The notes beneath the pieces are model-generated. The model ran no database searches. It was given only the letters and a program-made list of their open reading frames with translations, and was not told where the DNA came from. The position numbers and the translations under genes are program-made. From NCBI GenBank assembly GCA_949130495.1, contig OX422215.1, positions 525,681,755 through 525,745,754 of the forward strand: DNA of 64,000 bases, given 5' to 3'. Origin of the DNA: Sambucus nigra. Its lineage: Eukaryota > Streptophyta > Magnoliopsida > Dipsacales > Adoxaceae. Positions 11,502-22,479 of the stretch are shown here, piece by piece. The first letter of the stretch is position 1; every line of letters begins with the position of its first letter.

Positions 11502-12270
11502 CCACCTCCAACCAACATGCTGGGGAACGACAAGGTCTACCGTACAACGCCTCAAATGGAGCCATGACAATGGTGAACTGGTAGGAGTTGTTGTAAGCAA
11601 ACTCCACCAGTGGAAGATACTGCTCCCATCCACCCCCGAAATCAATGATGCACACACATAGCATGTCCTCCAATATCTGGTTTGTACGCTCGGTTTGCCC
11701 ATCGGTCTGCGGGTGATATGCCATACTCAACCGCAATTCCGTGCCCATGGCCTCCAGAAAACTTTCCCAAAACTGAAAAACAAATATCTTGTCTCTGTCA
11801 GACACGATATTTAGGGGCACACCGTGAAGTCTCACTATCTCTGCAATAAAGAGCTGGGCATACTGTCCCGAAGTGCAGTCTGTCCTTATGGGTAGGAAAT
11901 GAGCGACTTTGGTCAACCTGTCCACAATTACCCAAATGGAGTCGTGACCCCTCTGTGATGTAGGCAACCACGTGATAAAATCCATGGATATGCTCTCCCA
12001 CATCCACATCGGGACCTCCAAGGGCTGTAGAAGTCCTGCCGGTCTCTGATGATCCACTTTTACTAGCTGACAAGTGGCGCATTTAGAAACAAACACGGCA
12101 ATATCTCTCTTCATCCTGCTCCACCGATATTGTCGTCTCATGTCTTGGTACATTTTGTCCCCACCGGGATGTACCACGAATCATGAGCCGTGCGACTCTG
12201 CCATCACCTCGTGTCGCAATTCCTCCCCTTCCGGAACTACCAATCTCCCATTGAAGCGTAATCCCCCATC
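11473..12270 (-). pseudogene. B pol: integrase zinc and catalytic domains
   Basis: The open part (12177-11473, 234 residues) begins in the HHCC zinc domain (VHPGG and CATCQ). It then holds the catalytic core with all three acidic residues: D66 in SMDFITWLP, D127 in VSDRDK and E163 in GQTERTN. A TGA near 12180 interrupts the zinc domain before VVHPG, where CGA is expected. The frame is lost near 11500, where one G appears to be missing from a run of Gs. Integrase inserts the cDNA into the genome. Confidence 0.88.
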
Positions 12271-12288
12271 TGAACTAACGGTATAGGA

Positions 12289-13011
12289 CTAGGCTCCCTC
12301 TGCTAATAGTCGAACTATCTGCTCCTGATAGAACGAGTCATCTACTTGTGCCTTTACCACTCTCGTGACAATCTGTGGTGTAACAGTCATCACCGACATG
12401 AATGATCGGGCCACTGCATCCTGGTGTCCCAACTCCTTCCACTTTGCCTTCCACACCCCTGCCACTTCATCTACTGGCCTACGGCTCAACGCGTCTGCTA
12501 CCACGTTAGCCTTCCCCGGGTGATATTGGATATCAAACTGATAGTCCTTCACAAACTCAAGCCACCTTCGCTATCGCATATTCAACTCCTTCTGCGTGAA
12601 TAGGTACTCTAGGGACTTATGGTCCGTGAACAATCGAAACTTCTCCCCCAAAAGATAATGTCTCCAAATCCGAAGGGCAAATACCACTGCCGCTAATTCC
12701 AAGTCATAAGTGGGGTAATTCTTCTCGTGAGGCTTTAGCTTACGGGAAGCATAAGCTATGGCCTGACTCTCCTGCTGCAATACACCTCCAAGTCCTTGCA
12801 AGGATGCATCGGTGTAGACTAGATACTCAACTCCCGGTCTCGGCAATGCTAACACAGTTGCTGAGGTCAACTTATCCTTTAACTCATCAAATGCCAACTG
12901 ACAGGCATCACTCCAGATGAATGGAACACCCTTACGAGTTAGATGTGTCAAAGGACCCGCTATCTTCAAAAATCCCCGAATGAACCTCCTGTAGTATCCT
13001 GCTAGGACCAA
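12289..13011 (-). pseudogene. B pol: RNase H and connection
   Basis: The stretch 13011-12571 contains the tether GYYRRFI and an RNase H with D68 (YTDAS), E105 (DLELAA) and D130 (FTDHKS). This domain degrades the RNA strand during reverse transcription. A TAG after NMR (about 12568) splits it from the downstream piece 12552-12289, which has the conserved [15 protein letters not shown] ending of the RNase H region. A further TAG at about 12289 precedes the integrase zinc domain. Confidence 0.88.
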
Positions 13012-14403
13012 GAAACTACGGATCTCAGTCGGCGTCGTGGGCTATCCCCACTCCCTCACCGCGGATACCTTCCCTGGATCAACAGATATCCCCCGGTCGG
13101 AAATAATGTGTCCCAAAAACTAAACCTCCTTCAGCCAAAACCCGCACTTCTCATATTTTGCATACAGCTCGTTCTGACGTAGCGTCTGCAAAACCTGCCT
13201 CAAATGCTCTGCGTGCCCCTCCTCTGTCTGGGAGTAAACCAGAATATCATCAATGAAGACAATGACGAACTGATCAAGGAACTCCCTGAACACCCTATTC
13301 ATCAAGTCCATAAACACTACTGGAGCGTTGGTCAAGCCAAAAGGCATAACCCGGAACTCGTAGGAACCATATCTCGTCAAGAACGCAGTTTTTGAGACGT
13401 CCTCCTCCCTGATACGCAACTGATGGTATCCCGATCACAAATCAATATTTGAGAAGAAAGAAGCTCCCCTCAACTGGTCGAATAAGTCATCGATTCGGGG
13501 CAACGAAAATTTATTCCGTATCGTGACCTTATTCAACTCTCGGTAATCCACACAAAACCTCAACGATCCATCTCTCTTCTTTACAAACAACACAGGGGCA
13601 CCCCACGGCGAAGTACTCCTTCGTATAAACCCCTGACCCAACAACTGCTCAATTTGATCTCGTAGCTCTCGCATCTCTGTCGGAGCCATACGGTACGGTG
13701 CGCATGCTATAGGTCTCGTATTTGGTAATAAGTCTATGACAAAGTCTATCTCTCGACTGGGGGGTAGGCCTGGTATCTCCTGAAACACATCAAAATACTC
13801 CCTGACAACTGGTATCGAATCTAAAGGAATCACAACCTCCTTAGAGGTATCCTCCTCTATGTAATACAAATGAGCGGTCGAGGCTCCCTCTGGGCGAGGC
13901 ATCGCCACTACAAACATCTCTTGCCTCGGAATGACAAAAATAATGCTCCCACCGAAGCAATCAATCATGACTCTATAAGCTGCGAGCCAATCCATACCAA
14001 TAATCACATCGTGCTCATGCATATCCAATACCAACATATCTACAGGTAATACCAAACTACTAATCTCTACCCCCACTCCCCGGCATATAAAGAAAATAAG
14101 TGACCCGCTCCCCAATGGTGAGTCTACACACGTCAATGTGCTCTCTATTGTGGCTAATAACCCTAAGGATTTCACAAAATGTGTAGCTATAAAATAATGC
14201 TTTGCCCCCGTATCAAACAAAACCCGACCCATAGTGCCATGGATAGGAAACATACCCTCAATCGCGGGTGGTGCCTGTGGAGCTGCTGCCTGCTGAAGCT
14301 GGTATACTCTCCCATACAGCAACTGCTCCTCCTGAACTGGGACCACTGGAATGGGTGGTAATGCTGCCATCTGTGGTGGCGCCAGGAGGGCGTCGGGAAA
14401 CAC
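13012..14403 (-). pseudogene. B pol: protease and reverse transcriptase
   Basis: The first open stretch (14403-13435, 322 residues) contains the aspartic protease, with FDTGA at residue 64 and the family signature [10 protein letters not shown] at 131-140. RT follows from about residue 218 ([31 protein letters not shown]). A TGA (for CGA) at DL*SGYHQL breaks it. The second stretch (13419-13120) has [10 protein letters not shown] and the catalytic FIDD (13246-13251). TAG stops before FLGH and in the tether (near 13035) follow. The motifs are intact although the frame is not. Confidence 0.9.
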
Positions 14404-15564
14404 GAGTCTCTACGGCTCCTGTCGAGCACCCTGCTGCTGCTGCTGCGGGGCCCTTCCCCTATCAGGACAGTCCTGGCACTTATGGCCAGTCTTTCCACAA
14501 ACGTAACACTTCCCGGGAAGTTCCCCCCTCTCTGTCCCTGCTGCCCCCCGGCCCTGGTGGCCGTTACCGTTCCTCCCCTGGCCCTGCTGGCCCTGCTGAA
14601 ACTGTTGTTGACCATTCTGACCCTGCTGGTTCTGATGGCCGTTCGGACCCTGATGGCCCTGCCGGAAACCTCCCTGTCCGTGCCTAAAATTTCCCGATCT
14701 GAACCTCTTGTGATCCCCCTACTGGGAACCCTGGTCACCCTGTCTCTGCCACTGAACAGATTGTGCCCCACTGGCACCATATCCTCCAGTCCTGCCCTGA
14801 TGGCTGGACTCTCCCGATCTCTTGCCCTCAGCCATGTGAAAACGGTGATCCTGGCAGTGTAACAGTGCAGCATTAACCACATCAGAGTAAGTGGCCAACG
14901 ATATATTCCCCTACAAATGCTGACGGATCCTCCAAGTCAACCCGTCTGTAAATTTCTGTATCTTCTTCTCTTCTGTCGGTATCTCATCCAGAACAATATT
15001 CAACAGATTTGTGAATTCGGCCTCATACTCGGCCACAGTATTACCTTCCTGCCTAAGATTCATCAACTTCCTCCTCATTTCCGTGTGAACAACTGACAAA
15101 AAGCACTTGCGGTCGAACCGCACCCAAAACTCCTGTATAGTGAGAGTATCTCTCTCCTCCACGGTGGTAATAGACTCCCACCACTGCAGTGCAGACCCTA
15201 CTAGCTTAAAGGTAGCTAGTATCTGCTTCTAGACATCGGTGCACTCATACATCCTCAGGTGCCGCTGAATGTCCTTCCTCCACTGACTCGAAACCACAAC
15301 ATCGGAGCTACCTGCGAACTCCGGTGGGTGTGCTTTCTGAAAAGCATCACGTACACGTTCCCAAGAAGATGGGAATGCATGTGCCTGAACTGGCGCGGCT
15401 ACTGGCGCCTGAGGTGGTGCCTGCTGAACAACGGCTAGTGCGGCATTTACCGCCTGGGCCAAAATGGCTGCAACCTCGGCGGCATTCATCGTGCCCTGAA
15501 CTGGTGCGGGCTGTGGTTATGGCGTTGCATCCCTGGGTACCCGTTGTGCACGTCGTGGAGGCAT
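14404..15564 (-). pseudogene. B gag (capsid/nucleocapsid), broken by stops
   Basis: The start is ATG at 15564 (MPPRRAQRVPRD), immediately after a pyrimidine-rich TTTAG. The capsid region contains ALQWWES, EERDTLTIQEFWVRFD and VAEYEAEFTNL, typical of plant Ty3/gypsy gag. Downstream is a Gln/Gly-rich stretch. An intact CCHC zinc knuckle, CYVCGKTGHKCQDC (near 14472-14513), binds RNA. Stops interrupt it at about 15517 (TAA), 15226, 14912, 14722 and 14404 (TAG). Each of these can be read as a Gln codon changed by C to T. GC-rich plus-strand open frames here are shadows. Confidence 0.88.
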
Positions 15565-15745
15565 CTAAACAAGAATAAAGTCTATAAGTTCACAATTATA
15601 AACTTAAAATAGCTGAAGAACGTAGCACACACAAAAGAATACAACAATCCTAAAATATAGGGCTCTACATCAAGAAAGCTCAGCGGAAACATAATAAGCC
15701 GTACAGATCCTAAAGGACACTAGAACCTGAAGCTCTGATACCACC
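15565..15745 (-). promoter_or_regulatory. B leader: PBS, conserved leader and acceptor-like site before gag
   Basis: On the minus strand GGTGGTATCAGAGC follows the LTR; the 12-nt core is 15732-15743. Next come CAGGTTCTAGTGTCC, TTTAGGATCTGTACGGC and TAGAGCCCTAT, the same blocks as in A and F. The leader ends TTTATTCTTGTTTAG directly against the gag ATG, a good 3' splice-site match. Confidence 0.8.
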
Positions 15746-18670
15746 TGTGACACCTCGACTAATTAAATACCGGGTAGCTACTCCTTTATTAAATTAATAC
15801 AAAATGTTAAGTTGGTCCAGTTAATAGCATCACTGTCGAAAATTTTTTTGATTACTAACCACCTAGTATTTAAAAAGTGAGTTGCCAAATTTTAAGTTAA
15901 CTCTGATGAACATCCAATAAGAGGATAATGAAAGAATAACAAACATAATTCATTCACCATAACGAAGTAATGAAATAACCAACAAATATTAATAAAACTG
16001 GAGGAAAACTCCTCACAACAATTCCACAACTGAAATGAATAAAACAAAGTATCCTGAATTAATTACATGCCAAAAGCCTGAAAATATGAAATAGGAAATA
16101 ACACTAATGGAAATGGGCGACATGCCCTGCAACTGATGAATACTGAATATGGAGTAAAAATGAAAGAAGCGTCTACTAGCAAGGCCCTGTAACTTCCACA
16201 AACAACTACATCTCGTCACCTGAATGAAAATCCTATGCATGGTGTCCTTGTGGCTAGGCACCTAAAATGGTTTTTACAAAAAGTAGATTTGAAAGCAAAC
16301 GGGTCAGAGCCCGAAAGTGGAGGGTATTTAAAAATAGCAAGTGCTTTAATGACATTAAAATAATGAATGCAAAATACATGTTAGGACGTGCACTCACATG
16401 AAATGCTCACCTCTCGACTAATTGTGCACTCCTAATGTACCGTACCCATCTAAGTGACATACATATCTAACGAACCCGTAATAAGTTCTACCCCTTAATA
16501 CTCGATTATCATTAAGCATTCTAACGTTATCAACTAAAAAGAGGGCTTTCTTAAGCTCGAATTTTCAATTATTAGTAATACAATTTATTACAGGTTATCC
16601 CTTTATAGTTACTCAAAGCGTTTCTGTATTTATACTCACAATACCAACATGAAAGTTCTAATTAATATAAGTGCATATCAGTCACGCCATAAATATACAA
16701 TACAAGCACCCGAGACTAAGCTGCAGTGCACACATACTCTGCTATCCATCTCGGTACATCACGTACATAAGGATCACGCATTCTGAATCTCTTAGGAATC
16801 GTTCTCAAATAATAGCAAATCACAAACAATGGAGGTGAACACAGTCACATCACATGGGTCACGCACATACCTATGCTCCCACGATCAACAGACTTATTAA
16901 CATCCCAATAAGTCCTTCTCTGACCTATGTTCTCGAGGTACCAATTTAAATCCGGGAAACACAAGGATTAGAGGGCCCTAAGCGAACGTAAACCTCCCAT
17001 GATAGCAAGTATGGTAGGTATGTCATACACATAAGATCATGTACATATACTAAGTATACACACATCTTAGTAATCACCGTAATTTATTTGTGGTACACTT
17101 CTCATTCTCGTACCGACTTATAATGTTGCACAATTCATAAGTTCTCGGTTAATTCAATTATTTAAGCCATCAATAATTCTCGCATCGTAATAGTCACTCA
17201 CATCCTATTCCAAAATTTCCATTTAATTTGAATCGCACTCCTATGTTTTACTCCTCAATATATCCCAAAATGTCCCAACTATATCAATTTATCATCAAGG
17301 GAATGGTATCTCTACAATTTAATAAGGTTACGGGACACGCGAAATTAAAATAGGCCAAAAAGCCTAAACTGTCAGCTCGTTAGAAGTCTCGTTCGAACGA
17401 GAGTTCATTCGAACGAACTGGGCATCTAATGAGATCTTGTTCGAATTAAAGGCATCGAATGAACATCCCTCTCGTTAGAAGGCAAACTAATAACTCGTTA
17501 GAAGTTCGTTCGAACGAGCTCGTTCGAACGACCTGGACGGGTCTTCTAACGAGAGGCCAGATTCGAGCCCAAATTTTCCTATTCTCGTTTTTCCAAGTTT
17601 TCTTCACCTATAATCACATTCAAACATCAATCCAACGATTTTTCAAGGTTTCTACTCATTCCTAAACATACTTAGGTCACATAATAACATGTTTATGGGG
17701 TTAATTCATCCTAATCATCACCCAATTAACCAGTCTTTACATTTTTCCCCCAATCTCAAGAACATGAACCCTTGAAATTTTTAAGATCATCAATGGTCAT
17801 AATTAAATACTTTTTGTTTCATACAAGATATATTATCATCAGAATAATCACATAAAAATAATTCTACATCCGATTCCACATCAAAATGTAAGTTTCTAAT
17901 TCTAATTTAATGGGTTTTCATCAATCTCCCAAAAATAATGAAATTTTCAGAAATGTATAAGCATGGAAGAAACATTCAATGCAATTAACGTAATTAAACC
18001 ACTTGCCTCTGATATATCTCTAAATTTGATGTTGAAGATTGAATTGTTCTCTCTCCCTCTGCAGAATTTCTCCTCTCTCTCTCTCTACAACTTCTTCTCT
18101 AAAGATGACAATGGTGGCTAGAGGTTTTCTTAGGAAACCCTAAACCTATTTCCAATAACTCCCGTAGCCCATTAAGTCAATTAGTGTAGTTAGTGGGTTT
18201 AGTGGGTAAAGGTTAAGTCGGATTTTAATTCCTAATTTTCGTGAGTTTTAATTCCCAAAAATTCAAAATTACCAAACTACCCTTATACGTTGCCGGCATG
18301 ACCTAAAAATGCCCCGGGACCCAAACTAAACCCCCGGCTAGTGTTTTCTGACTATTTCGACCCTTCTGGACGCGTTGGCGCACTCAAAACGACCATACGG
18401 TTAATAGAATTAAAATTCACTTTTTAATTAAATAATAATATTCCTGACGCGACTGTCACATGCGTCTCAACAAAATTCCAAATTGCCGTATTACAAACTC
18501 ACGACAAATTTCATGATTCAATATTCATATATATATAGCCATATATACTCATTAAAATCAAATACTAAATCGCATCTCGCTAGTATTTTTATCCGGATAA
18601 ATTTCCAATTAATACACATTTAATTCAATTAATCCCGTAAATAAATATCATGAAAATACGGGGTATTACA
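15746..18670 (-). mobile_element. 5' LTR of B
   Basis: It is 2925 bp, with the same landmarks as the 3' copy. On the minus strand the order is: start TGTAATACCCCGTA (18670), TGGGCT (18166-18171), telobox (18135-18143), CT/GA-rich leader (18052-18095), AG|GCAAGTGG donor-like site (GC at 18005-18006), palindrome cluster (about 17553-17373), hairpin (16262-16241), end GTGTCACA. The promoter for the element should lie between the LTR start and the leader. Confidence 0.9.
18001..18008 (-). promoter_or_regulatory. GC-type 5' splice-site candidate in B 5' LTR
   Basis: On the minus strand the sequence is AG|GCAAGTGGTTTAATTA, the best-known consensus for GC-AG plant introns. It ends a short leader-like segment with teloboxes and pyrimidine/purine runs. 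The matching position is conserved in A (7702), B 3' LTR (10211), F (40197, 46993) and H (57063). Paired with the acceptor-like TTTAG|ATG at 15565, it would define an intron of about 2.4 kb. Confidence 0.5.
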
Positions 18671-20667
18671 TAGGGTTCATACTCATGAGGGTTGGGTAAA
18701 ATTGGGGATTGATGATAATTTTATGTTGTTTAGGAAGATTTGACGCTATAAATATGTTGAGGTACGACCTAAGTATGTTTAGGAATGATTAAGAACATTA
18801 AAACACTGTTGGGATGATTTTTGGACGAGTTTTAAAAAGAAGAGAATTTTGAAAAACGAGATAGGAAATTTTGGGCTCGAAATTGTCATCTCGTTAGAAG
18901 ACCTGCCCAGGTCATTCGAACGAGCTTCTAACTAGGTGACAGTTTGCCTTCTAACGAGTTGGATGTTCGTTAGATGCCCCTTTCGTTCGAACGAACTCTC
19001 GTTCGAACGACCTCGTTCGAACGAGACTTCTAACGAGTTGACAGATTGGCCTTTTTGGCCTGATTTGATTTCTAGTGTCCCGTAACCTTGTTTAATTGTA
19101 GGGATAACATTCCCTTGATGACTAATTGATATAGTTGGGATATTCGGGATATATCGAGGAGTAAAATATAGAAGAATGATTTGAACCAAATGGTATTTGT
19201 GGATTAGGACGCGTGCGACTAATCACGATGTGAGGATAATTAATGACTTAAATGCATATAAACCGGGGGCATATAATTTGTGTGACATTAACAGTTGGTA
19301 TAAGAATGAGAAGTATACCACTAATAAAATATGGTAATTACTAAGATGTGTGCATGCTTAGTATATATGCTTTTATGTGTATGACATACCTACCATACTT
19401 GCTATCACGGGAGGTTTGCGTTCGTTTAGGACCATCTAATCTTTGTGTGCCTACGGGGGGGATATAGATTGGTACCTCTAGGACATAGGTCAGAGAAGGA
19501 CTTATTGGGAATATAATAAGTCTGTTGATCGTGGGAGCGTAGGTATGTGCGTGACCCATGTGACGTGACTGTGTTCGCCTCCATTGTTTGTGATTTGCTA
19601 TTACCTGAGAACGATTCCTGAGAGATTCGGAATGCGTGATCCTTATGTACGTGATGTACCGGGATGGATAGTAGAGTATGTGTGCACCGCAGCTTAGCCT
19701 CGGGGTGCTAGTTTTGTATATTTATGACGTGAATAATATACGGTTAAATGATGAGAACTTTCATGTTTATATTGTGTAGTGTAATTTATCGTAATAATCG
19801 CTAAAGATAAAAAGGGAGAACCTGTAGTGAATTGCATTGCTAATAATTGAGAATTCGAGAATTAAAGTAAAGCTCTCTATTTAAGTGATAACATTTGGAA
19901 TTCATATTGTGAATCGAGTAGATGGGTTAGAACTTATGTCGGTTTAGTTAGATATAAATACCACTTAGATGGGTACTGTACGTTAGGAGTGCACGATTAG
20001 TCGAGAGGTGAGTATTTCATGTGAGAGCACGTCCTAACATGTATTTTGCATTCATTGTTTTAATGTTATTAAAGAACTTGCTGTTTTTAAAATACTCTCC
20101 ACTTTCGGGCTCTGACCTGTTTGCTTTCAAATCTATTTTTGTAAAAACCTTTTAGGTGCCCAGCCACAAGGACACCATGCATAGGATTTCCATTCAGGTG
20201 ATGAGTTGTAGCTGTTTGTGGAAGTTACAGGGCCTTACTAGTAGACGCTTCTTTTGTCTTGACTCTATTCAATTTTCATCATTTGTAGGGCATGTCGCCC
20301 ATTTCTATTAGAGACATTTCATGTTTCACTTATTCAGATTGTTGGCATGTAATTAATTCAGGATACATTGTTTCATTTATTTCAGTTGTGGGATTATTAT
20401 GAGGAGTTTTTCCTGTAGACTTATTATTATTTGTTGATTACTTTATTGGGACTTTATGGTGTATGGTTATGATATTCTTTCCTAATTCTTTTATTGTATG
20501 TTAATCAGACTTAATTTAAAATTTGACATCTTACTTTTTAAATACTAGGTGGTTAGTAATGATTAAAATGTTTTCAACAGTGATGCTTTTAACTAGACCA
20601 ACTTGACATTTTGCATTAATTTAATAAAGGAGTAGCTACCCGGTATTTAATTAGTCGGGGTGTCACA
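18671..20667 (+). mobile_element. 3' LTR of A, right part (after B insertion)
   Basis: Begins with the second TAGGG copy of B's target duplication. It then collinearly matches the 5' LTR from window base 1 onward and ends TGTCACA at 20667. Its palindrome cluster (about 18890-19040) lacks one 14-bp unit present at 223-236 of the 5' LTR. The conserved hairpin is at 20155-20176. Confidence 0.88.
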
Positions 20668-22285
20668 CCCAACAATGTTAAATTTAATTAAATGAACCAC
20701 GATGATGATTTACCAAAATACACTTCCCCTTGTCAAAGCCGCTGTCTGACCCATTTTAAACTATCGGCCCTCGCGATATGACAATGTTCCACCCACACAC
20801 CCGTCCCCTTGTCAAGGCTGCCTTCTGATCCATTTTTATCAAGCGATTCTCATGATATGACAAGGTTCCAAACCTGACACGACATTAATCATCCTCTGAC
20901 CCGTTTAAACTATCGGCCCCAACACACCACCTTAAAAGCGATGTAAAAATTCTCAAAATACCCCTTAGTTCCAACTAAGAGTTCCCAAACACAAATTCGT
21001 CCTATCATAAGTATAAGATGACTATAAAAATTTTACTCCACCTAGACATCAATCCTATACTAACGTAGAGACTGTATAATGTATAAATTTAGCCCCCACC
21101 CCAAATTATATGACCCGCACAGACTCACCCTAACTAGTCCCATACCTAGAAAGCATAAATCGCAACTAAGGCCTACTTACTAGTCCCATACCTAGCAAGT
21201 ATGCTATAAAAAGGGTGAAAACAAATTCCTACTTTACCCAATGTTCCCGAGATATCAAACTTATAATAATTCCATAAAGTGGCACAATTAACAATTTATA
21301 ACAATTTTCATAACAAAATTAAATTTCCCATTTGCTTAATTTAATTAAATGGTTGAAATCAAGGACATATAAATATTGTGATTTTTAGAATAACAGCTAC
21401 ATGCAAGTCCTATAATGATTATTATTTTCCAACACAAGTAACCAAATCAATCTAGGGTTTTCCCATGAAATATCAAAATTTACTTTCTAAGGGCTTCTCT
21501 ACATGCGCATGCCCATAACATAATCGACGACCCAAACACTACCCAAAGAACAACAAGGTTATGAGTATTAGGTAATGTTAATATTTCATGCAAAACAGTC
21601 CCAATATTTATTTCTTTAAGAATTACATTCATAAGTTATTTTATAAAGCATGAGTTTAATGGAGGCTACAATCAAAACATACAACACTAAGGGAAAAGAA
21701 TAGGATAAACATGCCTATGATTAGATGTAGAGAAAAAGGATTAGAGATTTGAGTTCCTCTTGAAAAATGGATCAAAAAATCCTCTTGAATCAACTTGGGA
21801 TAGTTTAGTTTACACCTTCAAAAATTGAGCTTAAAAAGTGGTTTTAATGGAGGCTAGGGTTTGGAGGTGGAAGAGGATGGAAAAATAGAGAATCTACTGC
21901 TCAAGGATTTGTAGAATATGTGCTTTAAAAACCTATCACGAAAGTTCATTTATATAATTAGGTTGAAGAGTTTTAAAATCACATAATTCGTCGAAACCTA
22001 CTACACAAGAAATCTGTTGAGGTCGATCGATCGACCCCCCGGAGTTAATCGATCGATCACTCAGTGATTTTGAAACTACCGGCTTAAAAATAACTTAAGG
22101 GATAAATTTTAAAAATCATTTAAAAATTCATTTTAACTCCGATTTTGAAACTGATTGAAAATATCGTTTTTAAAAATAATTCTCCACATTTTTGAGCAAG
22201 AAAACTAATTAAAATAATTTTTTGTATTTTCCACCATTTTCCAGAAATTAAATTAAAATACCCAAAAATTACGCGGGCTGTTACA
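20668..22285 (-). mobile_element. 3' LTR of C (part right of element A)
   Basis: Matches 24571-26272 closely and ends, on the plus strand, GCGGGCTGTTACA. It holds two to three degenerate copies of a ~90-bp unit (CCCTTGTCAA..., TCTGACCCRTTT, GATATGACAA) at 20726-20930. A duplicated TAGTCCCATACCTAG lies near 21140 and 21182. It also has a telobox (minus AAACCCTA, 21855-21862), a donor-like AG|GCATGT (minus, 21709-21716) and a GATCGATC palindrome pair (22021-22060). Confidence 0.82.
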
Positions 22286-22305
22286 TACATCCCCACTAGC
22301 AAGTG
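22286..22305 (-). promoter_or_regulatory. Polypurine tract of C
   Basis: On the minus strand TTGCTAGTGGGGATGTA leads into the LTR start TGTAACAGCCCGCG. The purine run is short but correctly placed. Confidence 0.65.
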
Positions 22306-22479
22306 TATTTTGTCCTTGAAATTTAGCAAACTAAAAGCACAAAATAAACTAAAGTTCACACGTGTCTACCATATCATACTATAATTAGGCGCCCACACAC
22401 CTAATTCTACCCAAGAGAAAATGCGAATACTAATCATATAATACCTACATACATACATAAATATAATAATACGTACCGA

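Larger units (their letters stand above)
7941..18670 (-). mobile_element. Element B: complete Tekay/Del-like chromovirus, coding region decayed
   Basis: This is a 10.7-kb element on the minus strand, flanked by TAGGG at 7936-7940 and 18671-18675. The order on the minus strand is 5' LTR, PBS, gag, protease, RT, RNase H, integrase with GPY/F motif, chromodomain, polypurine tract, 3' LTR. The chromodomain ending in EHEDDMRERYP points to the Tekay (Del) clade of chromoviruses. The first ~285 bp of the two LTRs differ at about 11 sites (near 4%). It is no longer functional: I see about ten in-frame stops and a frameshift. Confidence 0.93.
1..20667 (+). mobile_element. Element A: pol-less LTR retrotransposon, split by element B
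   Basis: Window bases 1-1990 match 18692-20667 closely (about 3% substitutions in the first 440 bp), and both end in TGTCACA. A primer-binding site follows the first copy at 1993 and a polypurine tract precedes the second at 7046, so A reads left to right. About the first 890 bp of its 5' LTR lie off the window. The 3' LTR is cut at 7940 by B and resumes at 18671. The interior (1991-7062) has no gag or pol that I can recognise, so A looks like a large non-autonomous derivative. A itself sits in the left LTR of C: the flank at 20668 (CCCAA) continues sequence seen intact near 24566. Confidence 0.85.

Noticed and set aside
14179..14862. Several plus-strand open frames over B gag
   Set aside because: They are shadows of the GC-rich, Gln/Gly-rich minus-strand gag, which has the zinc knuckle and family motifs.
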